Origin: a bacterium
GTDB lineage: Bacteria > SZUA-79 > Acidulodesulfobacterales > Acidulodesulfobacteraceae
Assembly (NCBI GenBank): GCA_021800745.1
Contig: JAJYYS010000058.1
Coordinates: 1 to 9,301 of the forward strand
DNA length: 9,301 nucleotides
Direction of reading: 5' to 3'
A model generated the notes under the pieces. The model saw only the letters and a list, made by a program, of their open reading frames with translations, searched no databases and was not told the DNA's origin. This document shows positions 1 through 6,043 of the stretch, in pieces. The translations under genes were made by a program, and so were the position numbers. Each line of letters opens with the position of its first letter. Position 1 is the first letter of the stretch.

Positions 1-2
1 AA

Positions 3-521
3 AGACTGATTAAGAAACAAAAGCGGTTATCTTACAAGAAAAAAGGCTCGAATAACCGCAAGAAAGCAAGAATATCGGTTGCAAGAGCGCATAAGAGAGT
101 ATCTAATCAGCGCAAGGATTTTCAGCATAAGGTATCCCGTGAGATAGTCAATAACTACGGCTATATAGCAGTCGAAGACTTGCAAATAAAGAATATGGTA
201 AGAAATCATAATCTATCTAAATCTATTCACGACGCAGGTTGGGGGCAGTTCGTTTCTTTTCTAACATACAAAGCGGAAGAAGCTGGGTGTTATGTAGAGA
301 AAGTGAATCCCCGCAATACGTCCAAGAAATGTTCGGTATGCGGATATATTCATAAAGAAATGACATTATCCGTAAGGGAATGGACTTGTCCTATCTGTAA
401 TACCGAACACGACAGGGATATAAACGCGTCTGTAAATATACTAAATAAAACAATAGGCAAGGAACTTGCCGAATTTACGCTTGGGGAAACGGGCTCTGTG
501 GATGAACCCCGTAAGCAGTAA
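3..521 (+). CDS. tnpB: TnpB RNA-guided nuclease, C-terminal part (5' end outside the window)
   Basis: The frame is open from position 3 to the TAA at 519-521, giving about 172 residues of a protein that is usually about 370-400 long. The TTG at 180 is internal, not a start, because conserved TnpB sequence continues upstream of it. Visible family marks are a Lys/Arg-rich helical stretch (3-140), the RuvC-II motif IAVEDL (Glu codon at 174-176), a four-Cys zinc finger (CSVC, 15 residues, CPIC) and the RuvC-III motif HDRDINAS (408-431). The RuvC-I Asp lies upstream, so only part of the active site can be checked, and what is seen is intact. TnpB proteins use an omega RNA from their own 3' region to cut DNA beside a short target motif and help the element persist. 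Whether this copy is full length cannot be told. Confidence 0.9.
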   Translation, partial: RLIKKQKRLSYKKKGSNNRKKARISVARAHKRVSNQRKDFQHKVSREIVNNYGYIAVEDLQIKNMVRNHNLSKSIHDAGWGQFVSFLTYKAEEAGCYVEKVNPRNTSKKCSVCGYIHKEMTLSVREWTCPICNTEHDRDINASVNILNKTIGKELAEFTLGETGSVDEPRKQ

Positions 522-590
522 TGCTTATGCGCTAAAAAGCACCCCGTCTAAGAACCAAGAAGCCCCATCCGTAAGGGCGGGGTAGTTCAC
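440..590 (+). ncRNA. Predicted omega RNA scaffold (tnpB 3' end plus right end)
   Basis: In known TnpB systems the guide RNA scaffold overlaps the 3' end of tnpB and stops at the element's right end, with the guide taken from the flank. Here a perfect 6-bp hairpin, GGCAAG-GAA-CTTGCC, lies at 456-470 inside the coding end. A GGGG/CCCC pair (483-486 with 507-510) and an AGCA/TGCT pair near the stop codon could also fold. The terminal hairpin pairs 563-566 with 579-582 and 568-570 with 575-577 around a GTAA loop, with one A/C mismatch and one T/G wobble. The 5' limit is a guess. The identity rests on position and foldability, not on a covariance match. Confidence 0.45.
562..590 (+). repeat. Right-end hairpin and cleavage end of the IS element
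   Basis: An imperfect stem of 8 positions (563-570 against 575-582; one mismatch at A567/C578, one T568/G577 wobble) with loop GTAA is followed by TAG and TTCAC. Subterminal hairpins of this kind are what TnpA of the IS200/IS605 family recognises as single-stranded DNA. The final TTCAC is taken as the 3' cleavage end. Confidence 0.65.
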
Positions 591-1323
591 TAACTTTTTA
601 GAACTTCCTATTTACGAACGGGCGAAGGTAGTTACGGATATACTGAATAATTTAGACTTTTTGAACGACTCAAAAGTCGGAAGCCGTTTCAAATGTAAGG
701 AGGACGGAGACTGCTTTTTCACGGAAGACTTTTTTATTAACGATATGCTTTTTATAGCGGGTGTCCCTAAAGAAAAAATAAATTCCGGCGGAGGCAGGCT
801 CATATCTTTTATTACGCAAATTTTTATAGACGGAATATATGAAAGCAGGAGAAAGGCATTAAGAGAAGAAAATTCGGACGGGCGCAGTTTTTTTATTTAC
901 CTCGACGAATTTCCGGTTTTAACGCTGAACGACTTCGACGTCGAACTCGCCAATCTTAGAAAAACAAATACCGGAGTATGCTTGACGGTTCAGGATATCG
1001 CTTTTTTAAAAAACCGTTACGGCGATATTTCCTTAATAACTTCGAATATCGGAACCCATATAGTTATGGGACATGCGGGATGGGAAACCTGCAGATATTA
1101 TTCGGAAATGTCGGGCGAGCGGTACGTGTTTCATAAAGAATCCGTTAAAAAACATATAGATCCGGTTTTTGCGCCTTTTGCGTTTTCTTCCGATTTCAGC
1201 GAAACCCCCGTCGCTTCGGGCTTATACCCCTTGATTTCCCCTGACGAATTAAAAAATATGGACCGCAACTCCGTATTTATTTACACTAAATACGTCAATC
1301 CTTTTATATTAAATCTGAAATAA
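591..1323 (+). pseudogene. Type IV coupling protein (TraD/TraG/VirD4-like ATPase), C-terminal fragment cut by the IS element
   Basis: An open frame runs from the end of the IS element to the TAA at 1321-1323 (about 243 residues; coupling proteins are usually 500-700). It holds a Walker B-like strand FFIYLDEFPVL (Asp-Glu codons near 904-909). Next comes a TraM-recognition-type region with a motif-3 Gln in LTVQDIAFLKNRYG. The stretch SNIGTHIVMG, followed by ETCRYYSEMSGE, is typical of TraD/TraG C-terminal domains. The Walker A half and the N-terminal membrane anchor are missing and presumably lie left of the element. In conjugation these hexameric ATPases deliver the relaxosome to the type IV secretion channel. 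A TTG at 661 could start a 220-residue product, but it has no clear ribosome site and conserved-looking sequence extends upstream, so truncation is the better reading. Confidence 0.75.
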
Positions 1324-1366
1324 TAGCTGCTTCACGGTTTTACCTTATTATTTTTTGCTTTTATTT

Positions 1367-3262
1367 TTATTTCTGCATATTTATTGCGGAAATCATTGAG
1401 GAGGCAAGACTTTTATAAGTGGCGGAAGAGGCGTTTTTTTCGAGAAGGGTATAATATTTTAATGCAAGCGCCTTGTTTTTTAAATATGTAATATAAATAT
1501 AAGCCATCTGCGACAGTTCGTATTGAAAGTGCCTTCCCGACCGGTTTATATCGTAGCTTTTCTTAAAGTATTCGAGCGACAGCCTGTAATTTTTATTCGA
1601 ATAGCTTATCATGCCGAGATAATAATATGTTCCGTATAGAATATTTTTATTGTTTTTTTCTTCGGCGTAGTTGTTTTTGATTGCTTCATTAAAGTATGCG
1701 GCAGCCGCTTTTAAATCATTTTTGCCGAATTCCTCCCGTCCCAGAAAATAAAGATTTTTAATTCTGTTTTCAGGCGGAAGCAGATTAATGCTTGTTTTTA
1801 ATAAATTAATATAATCATTGTTATAATTTAATTTTTTATACAGTTTCAGTTTTAAATTTATAATTTTATTTCTTAATTTGAGGCTTTTTATATTTTTTAA
1901 ATCAATATTTTTTATTAACGAAAAAGATTTGTTATAGTCTGCCGATTTAAAATAAATGGCGGCGAGAAAATATTCGGAACGTGGGCTTTTGTCCAAAGTA
2001 TTATACTTTTCCCCATAAATTAAGGCTGTTTTTTCGTCTTTTTCTTTAAGTTTTATCTTAGAGAGGTAAAGATAAGTTTTGGGGTTTATATATTTTGACG
2101 GAATTAAAAATTCAATGCTCTCCAAGGATTTAAAGGCATCCGCAAAACGCTTATTTTTATAATCGCTTTTAATAATTTTATAAATTAATCCGGAGGCTTT
2201 TTTTTCGGTCTTTATTTTTTCCTTTTCGGGCATATAAGAAGAATCGAAAAGTATTCTCTTGAGGTATTTCAACTCTTTTGCCGGTTTATTTTCTTTCCGG
2301 TAATAACCGGCTATAAATTCTAACGATTTAAGTTTAATTTCGGGGTAGCCTATTTCTTCGGCGCCCCGTTTTATATATTTGACGCCCGCTAGGTTGTTTT
2401 GCTTAACCAGAGCCATGCCGTAATACATAAGCCCGCTATTGTAATAATATCCGGAGCAATACTTCGAAGATTTTACGAGATAGTCCCGCGCAACGAGATA
2501 TTTTTTTTCTTTATAGGCTATAAGCCCTTCATAATATGCTTTATAACACAGGTCTTTCTTTTCGGGTTCGAATAAATTTTTATTATTTAAAATTAAAAGG
2601 GCGCCTGATAAATCGCCTTTATGGCTTATCAGATAATCCAGATAAACCGACTTGAAATAACTGTTTCTTTTCTTAAGGTAGATTATTTTTTTTAAAATTC
2701 TTTTAACGTCGTCTTTTTCGTACAGCTTATCGGCTGATTTCGTTCTGCCGCAGGAGGCATATGACAGAGTCAAATATATAAGCGACCTGTCGTAAAGCCT
2801 GTCGCCTTTTTTGCTCTTTTTTAAAAGAAAATTGAAATCCCTTATGGACCGCCCGTGATTTTTTAAGTTAAAATCTGTTCTTGCCATATAAAATATAACG
2901 TTATAAATTTTTTTATAATCGGGATTTTTATATATAATTCTTTGAAAATAAGGCTTTGCCATGTAAAAGTTTCTTTGTCCGTATAAAATTTTGCCGCAAA
3001 GGAAATAAACGTCGGAGGATAAAGTTTTACCCGTTTCGTAATTATTAAGTATAAATTTAAGATACCTGTATGCGGCGGCAAAATTACCGGCTTCGTAGTC
3101 CTTTAACGCCTTTTCGTACATATGGGCGGCTTCGGGCTTTACGGCGGCAGATTGCTCCGCTGCGCTCGCAATGACGGCAGATTGCGGAAATATAAAAATA
3201 AATCCGGCGACTATTATTAAAAAAAGCGCAAGCGCAAGCTTCTTATTTTTTATTTTTTTCAT
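1367..3262 (-). CDS. Exported tetratricopeptide-repeat protein of unknown role
   Basis: The protein has 631 residues. It begins with a Lys-rich n-region (1-9) and a hydrophobic stretch (about 10-26), then Ala/Ser-rich sequence with possible AxA cleavage sites near 32-36, so it is likely exported to the periplasm. There is no lipobox. The rest is almost all helical, with TPR-like pairs such as AHMYEKALKDYEAGNFAAAY (about 46-65). A further set near the C terminus contains YYYLGMISYSNKNYRLSLEYF. It is rich in Lys, Tyr and Asn. TPR arrays act as protein-binding scaffolds; the partner is unknown. Its start codon lies inside the 3' end of the sigma-54 activator gene (20-bp overlap), so the two are probably co-transcribed and translationally coupled; the ribosome site is weak. 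A dispersed DNA repeat is inserted in frame at residues 26-39. The gene converges on the coupling-protein remnant with a 43-bp gap and no clear terminator. Confidence 0.85.
   Translation of the reverse strand: MKKIKNKKLALALFLIIVAGFIFIFPQSAVIASAAEQSAAVKPEAAHMYEKALKDYEAGNFAAAYRYLKFILNNYETGKTLSSDVYFLCGKILYGQRNFYMAKPYFQRIIYKNPDYKKIYNVIFYMARTDFNLKNHGRSIRDFNFLLKKSKKGDRLYDRSLIYLTLSYASCGRTKSADKLYEKDDVKRILKKIIYLKKRNSYFKSVYLDYLISHKGDLSGALLILNNKNLFEPEKKDLCYKAYYEGLIAYKEKKYLVARDYLVKSSKYCSGYYYNSGLMYYGMALVKQNNLAGVKYIKRGAEEIGYPEIKLKSLEFIAGYYRKENKPAKELKYLKRILFDSSYMPEKEKIKTEKKASGLIYKIIKSDYKNKRFADAFKSLESIEFLIPSKYINPKTYLYLSKIKLKEKDEKTALIYGEKYNTLDKSPRSEYFLAAIYFKSADYNKSFSLIKNIDLKNIKSLKLRNKIINLKLKLYKKLNYNNDYINLLKTSINLLPPENRIKNLYFLGREEFGKNDLKAAAAYFNEAIKNNYAEEKNNKNILYGTYYYLGMISYSNKNYRLSLEYFKKSYDINRSGRHFQYELSQMAYIYITYLKNKALALKYYTLLEKNASSATYKSLASSMISAINMQK
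3145..3185 (-). repeat. CATTGCGAG-type dispersed repeat inside the TPR coding sequence, copy 1
   Basis: On the minus strand the region contains GCCGTCATTGCGAGCGCA (3161-3178), identical over 18 nt to 9063-9080. The core is bounded by inverted ATTGC/GCAAT ends (3151-3155 and 3168-3172). It is enclosed by an 11-bp direct repeat CGGCAGATTGC (plus strand, 3145-3155 and 3175-3185) with a 30-bp period. From memory, short repeats with CATTGCGAG and GCAATC ends are scattered in many bacterial genomes, mostly between genes. Here the repeat is in frame and codes for QSAVIASAAEQSA just after the signal-peptide hydrophobic core. Confidence 0.7.
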
Positions 3263-4721
3263 ATCTTTTTAACTTTTCTATTAATGTCGTTCTGTTAAGT
3301 CCCAGCATCTTGGCGGCTTTTTCTTTTATCCCGCCTGAAATCTTCATCGCCCTGTTTATAATATCCATCTCGGTTTTTTCCATTTCTTTTTTTAAGTCTA
3401 TTCCGAAATCCTTAATTTTGTCCGCATTGACGATATCGATATTAATGCCGTTTTTTGTTTCGAGGCGGGCGTCCTGTCCGTGTCCGGCGGCAGACGCGCA
3501 TTTATATTTTTCGGGTATATCTTTTGCGGCGATGAGTCCGCTTTCATTCAGGACGACAAGCATTTCCATAAGGTTTTCAAGCTCTCTGACGTTTCCCGCC
3601 CAGCCGTAGTTTAAAAGGATGCCGAAGGCATCTTCCGAAATGCCGTAAACCGAGTTATTTTGAAAATCGCCGAATTTTTTCAAAAAATAATAAATTAAAA
3701 TTATAATATCCGTCTTCCTTTCCCTTAAGGGCAGAATATGAACCGGTATAACGTTAATCCTGTAATAGAAATCTTCCCTGAACAGTTTTTTGGAAATCAT
3801 TTCTTCTAAATTTTTGTTTGTCGCCGAAATAATCCTAACGTCTATTTTTTTTGTTTTTAAAGAGCCTATAGGCTCTATTTCCCTTTCCTGAATAACGCGC
3901 AAAAGTTTAACCTGAAGCGAAAGGCTCATATCGCCTATCTCGTCTAAAAACAAGGTTGATTTATCGGCAAGGTCTAACCTTCCCGGTTTGTCCGTAAACG
4001 CTCCGGTAAACGCCCCTTTTTTGTATCCGAAAAGTTCGCTTTCCAAAAGTCCTTCGGGAAAAGCGCCGCAGTTTACCGATACCATGGGGTTCATGCTTCT
4101 CCTCGACTTATTATGGATTAACCTCGCTATAAGCTCCTTGCCCGTCCCCGATTCTCCCGTTATAAGCACCGAACTTTCGGATTGCGCTATTTTGCAGGCT
4201 TTTTCTATAACCGATTCAACATGGTTCGAGATGCCGTAAATGTTGATTCCCGCATCCGCGATATCGTCATTATTGTGACACAAATCTTCGAGCAAAGTAG
4301 AGGACTTATCTATGAATGCGTTATAATGTTTTTTCCTGAATATTTTTGCGTCTATAAATTTTTCATAAGCTAATTTACCGATATTTTTAGAATGGATTAT
4401 ATGGTCGATGTTGTGTTTTATTAAAAAAATTATGTCCTGTTCGTTTAAATCCCGGATATTATTAACGTAAACATAAAGTTTAACGTTTCTTTTCGGAGTT
4501 ATCTTCGATACTGCGGCGATATGCGTCCTGTTATATTCCGTAATAATATACGTATCGCTGTTGAAATTTGACGGAAGAGCTTTTATGCCGTTAAGTTCGG
4601 TTATCTTTTTCTCGTCCGCCGTTTTTATCAGCGCCCGCTTAATCAAACCGCGGATATCCTTTTGTTCCGATATAATATAAATAATAGATATGTTTTTTTC
4701 TGTTTGACTAATATTATCCAT
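3243..4721 (-). CDS. Sigma-54-dependent activator, FleQ/FlrC-like, with degenerate receiver domain
   Basis: The protein has 492 residues and three parts. Residues 1-130 look like a response-regulator receiver fold whose key residues are gone: the acidic pair is IISEQ, and the expected phosphoacceptor in DTYIITEYN is Thr. Residues 160-385 are a complete AAA+ domain: Walker A GESGTGKE (189-196), the sigma-54 contact loop GAFTGA (236-241), Walker B LFLDE (257-261), SATN (299-302), FREDFYYR (314-321) and GNVRELEN (376-383). Residues 455-487 form a Fis-type helix-turn-helix ending LGLNRTTLIEKLKRY. Such proteins hydrolyse ATP to open RNA polymerase-sigma-54 complexes, and FleQ/FlrC types run flagellar cascades. 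The flagellar operon nearby fits that role, but no -24/-12 site was found in the window. The start has no Shine-Dalgarno sequence and lies 21 bp from the divergent RNase gene. Confidence 0.88.
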   Translation of the reverse strand: MDNISQTEKNISIIYIISEQKDIRGLIKRALIKTADEKKITELNGIKALPSNFNSDTYIITEYNRTHIAAVSKITPKRNVKLYVYVNNIRDLNEQDIIFLIKHNIDHIIHSKNIGKLAYEKFIDAKIFRKKHYNAFIDKSSTLLEDLCHNNDDIADAGINIYGISNHVESVIEKACKIAQSESSVLITGESGTGKELIARLIHNKSRRSMNPMVSVNCGAFPEGLLESELFGYKKGAFTGAFTDKPGRLDLADKSTLFLDEIGDMSLSLQVKLLRVIQEREIEPIGSLKTKKIDVRIISATNKNLEEMISKKLFREDFYYRINVIPVHILPLRERKTDIIILIYYFLKKFGDFQNNSVYGISEDAFGILLNYGWAGNVRELENLMEMLVVLNESGLIAAKDIPEKYKCASAAGHGQDARLETKNGINIDIVNADKIKDFGIDLKKEMEKTEMDIINRAMKISGGIKEKAAKMLGLNRTTLIEKLKRYEKNKK

Positions 4722-4733
4722 ATTATTTATAAT
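4704..4733 (+). promoter_or_regulatory. Sigma-70-type promoter for the NYN RNase gene
   Basis: TTGACT (4704-4709, 5 of 6 to consensus) and TATAAT (4728-4733, perfect) are separated by 18 bp. The predicted transcription start is about 4740-4743, at or within 3 nt of the ATG at 4743, and no Shine-Dalgarno sequence precedes that ATG. The -35 box lies within the first codons of the divergent activator gene, so factors bound at either start could affect both genes. Confidence 0.55.
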
Positions 4734-4742
4734 TTATATATT

Positions 4743-5318
4743 ATGCTTACTATAATAGTTGACGGATATAATTTTATATTTAATTCTCATTTTAAGGTCG
4801 GGTTTAAATCCGACGAACTTCAAAAATTAAGAGAAGAAACTATAAATTTTTTATCAAAATATTATAATGTAAAAAGAAATAAAGTGATAGTAGTTTTTGA
4901 CGGATATAATACCGACGAGCCTTCCGAGTCAAAATACAACCGTCAAAATATTGAAATTATCTATTCAAAAAAAGACGAAAAAGCAGACGACGTAATCGTA
5001 AGGCTGGCTAAAAGCATTACGGGCAGTCTGATAATAGTAACAAACGATAACGATATCAGGCGGCGCGCTTCGGGCGACCCCTGCTCATGTTTAGGCGTGG
5101 ACGAGTTTATAAGGCTGGCGGAAAATATAATAGTGCAGGGGGCATTCGGAGGACAGGCGGTTCACGGCGGTTATCCGGGAGATATTGCGGAAGACGTAGA
5201 AGAGGAAGAATACGAGAACGGAATAGCCGGCAGGAGGGGAGGCGGCGAAAAAAAAGGCAACCCTCACCGCCTTTCTAAAAAAGAAAGGCTCAAAATGAAA
5301 AAAATCAAAAAGCTTTAA
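4743..5318 (+). CDS. YacP-like NYN (PIN-fold) domain ribonuclease
   Basis: The protein has 191 residues. The start is placed at ATG 4743 because the family begins right at the strand TIIVDGYNFIF. The longer open frame back to 4662 runs over the divergent activator's start. Acidic residues expected of the PIN/NYN metal site are present: Asp7 (VDGYN), Asp53 (VVFDGY), Asp82/83 (KADDVI) and Asp102/104 (TNDNDIRR). YacP/DUF901 proteins are thought to cut RNA and take part in rRNA or mRNA processing; this gene's substrate is not shown. After the domain (about 1-133) come a Gly-rich linker, an acidic run (DVEEEEYE, 151-158) and a Lys/Arg-rich tail (SKKERLKMKKIKK, 178-190), a likely RNA or ribosome contact. 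The gene stands alone, diverging from the activator and ending against fliH with a 4-bp overlap at TTAA. Confidence 0.82.
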   Translation: MLTIIVDGYNFIFNSHFKVGFKSDELQKLREETINFLSKYYNVKRNKVIVVFDGYNTDEPSESKYNRQNIEIIYSKKDEKADDVIVRLAKSITGSLIIVTNDNDIRRRASGDPCSCLGVDEFIRLAENIIVQGAFGGQAVHGGYPGDIAEDVEEEEYENGIAGRRGGGEKKGNPHRLSKKERLKMKKIKKL

Positions 5319-6043
5319 TCGGGAGCGACCCTCGTAAAAATCTTTTTTATCCGTTCAAGCTGCGTTTCTATCCTTGCGTCTATTTCTCCGAAATCGGTTT
5401 TTATTATAATCTCCCCGGCTGAAAGATTGACGTCGGGAACGAAGCTTATGTCGGTATCTCTTGCTATAAATTCCTTTATCGCTTCCGGATTTTTGTTTAA
5501 AATGCCGTAATCGCCCGGATTTAAACATATGGTAAAATTTACTGCATCCGAGGATTTGTTTACTGCATCCGCTATTATTCCGGAAATTAATCCGCTGTCG
5601 GCGGCGGTTTCCGCTTTTACGATAGTTTTAGCTATTTTTAAAGATAAATTTATTACGTCCTGCTTTACGTCTTCGTATAATTCATTTTTAAATCTTTCTA
5701 TTGATTCCGAAGCCCTAAAGATGTTTCCGACCCCTTCTTCCATTGATTTTAACGCATCTCTTTTGCCCTCTATGAATCCTTCCGAATACCCCTTTTTGCG
5801 GGCTTCCTCGAAGACTGCCTGTTCTTTTTCTTCATATGCCTTTACTGTTTTGTATTTATAGCTTTCTATATATGAAATTATGAATTTCTGAAGAGAAGGC
5901 GGAACCGATTCTAATGCGGCGGTTAATTCTTTATTTTCTTCTACCTTTTCGCTCCTCAGTATATTTACTAAAAGCGTTTTTTCCCCGTCATATACGGTTT
6001 CTCCTTCCATATCGAGTTCGTAATCTTTAAGAATTTTGCTCAT
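5315..6043 (-). CDS. fliH: Flagellar export apparatus protein FliH
   Basis: FliH (242 residues) binds the export ATPase FliI, holds it inactive and docks it at the C-ring through FliN. The marks seen are a charged N-terminal part, the AxxxGxxxGxxxG helix (A81, G85, G89, G93) typical of FliH, a coiled region to about residue 145, and the C-terminal V1/V-ATPase E-like domain with GEIIIKTDFGEIDARIETQL (210-229), matching the conserved FliH/YscL end. The start codon overlaps the fliG stop (ATGA, 6040-6043), so translation is coupled. The gene ends on the TTAA shared with the opposing RNase gene. fliI, which normally follows, is absent. FliH homologues vary a lot, so the name rests on motif plus position. 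Confidence 0.92.
   Translation of the reverse strand: MSKILKDYELDMEGETVYDGEKTLLVNILRSEKVEENKELTAALESVPPSLQKFIISYIESYKYKTVKAYEEKEQAVFEEARKKGYSEGFIEGKRDALKSMEEGVGNIFRASESIERFKNELYEDVKQDVINLSLKIAKTIVKAETAADSGLISGIIADAVNKSSDAVNFTICLNPGDYGILNKNPEAIKEFIARDTDISFVPDVNLSAGEIIIKTDFGEIDARIETQLERIKKIFTRVAPD

Larger units (their letters stand above)
1..590 (+). mobile_element. IS200/IS605-type element, right-hand part (left end outside the window)
   Basis: The stretch holds the C-terminal part of a tnpB gene and then a non-coding tail of about 70 bp ending in a hairpin and the sequence GGGGTAGTTCAC. From memory this is the usual appearance of the right end of IS605/IS1341-type elements. The boundary is set at 590 because the plus-strand frame of the following coupling-protein gene is open from 586 on and is closed by a TAG at 583-585 inside the hairpin region. 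No tnpA is visible; it could lie to the left, or the element may carry only tnpB. Elements of this family move as single strands and make no target duplication, so none is expected. The exact end could be off by a few bases. Confidence 0.8.

Noticed and set aside
3..521. TnpB near flagellar genes as a TldR-type, nuclease-dead, RNA-guided flagellin repressor
   Set aside because: TldR proteins have lost RuvC residues and sit beside fliC. Here the visible RuvC-II Glu and RuvC-III DRD-NAS are intact, the right end is a normal element end, no flagellin gene is present, and the guide side is a conjugation gene.
661..1323. Intact 220-residue gene starting at TTG 661
   Set aside because: There is no convincing ribosome site, the frame is open and protein-like back to the IS end, and the ATPase half needed for function is missing.
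1324..1366. Terminator between the converging coupling-protein remnant and TPR gene
   Set aside because: The gap is T-rich on the plus strand, but I find no stem longer than about 3 bp before it.
2863..3081. 72-residue minus-strand frame inside the TPR gene, and the plus-strand frames opposite the activator, fliH, fliG and fliF
   Set aside because: They are out-of-frame shadows of strongly supported genes, without family features or ribosome sites.
3145..3185. CRISPR-like repeat
   Set aside because: There are only two direct copies of 11 bp with a single 19-bp interval, in frame within a gene, and no cas genes.
4662..4742. 27-residue N-terminal extension of the RNase gene
   Set aside because: It overlaps the divergent activator's first codons, does not belong to the family domain, and the promoter's -10 box lies within it.
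5087..5278. 63-residue Arg/Gly-rich frame inside the RNase gene
   Set aside because: It is an alternative frame of the Gly-rich and charged tail region; its composition comes from the coding sequence underneath.
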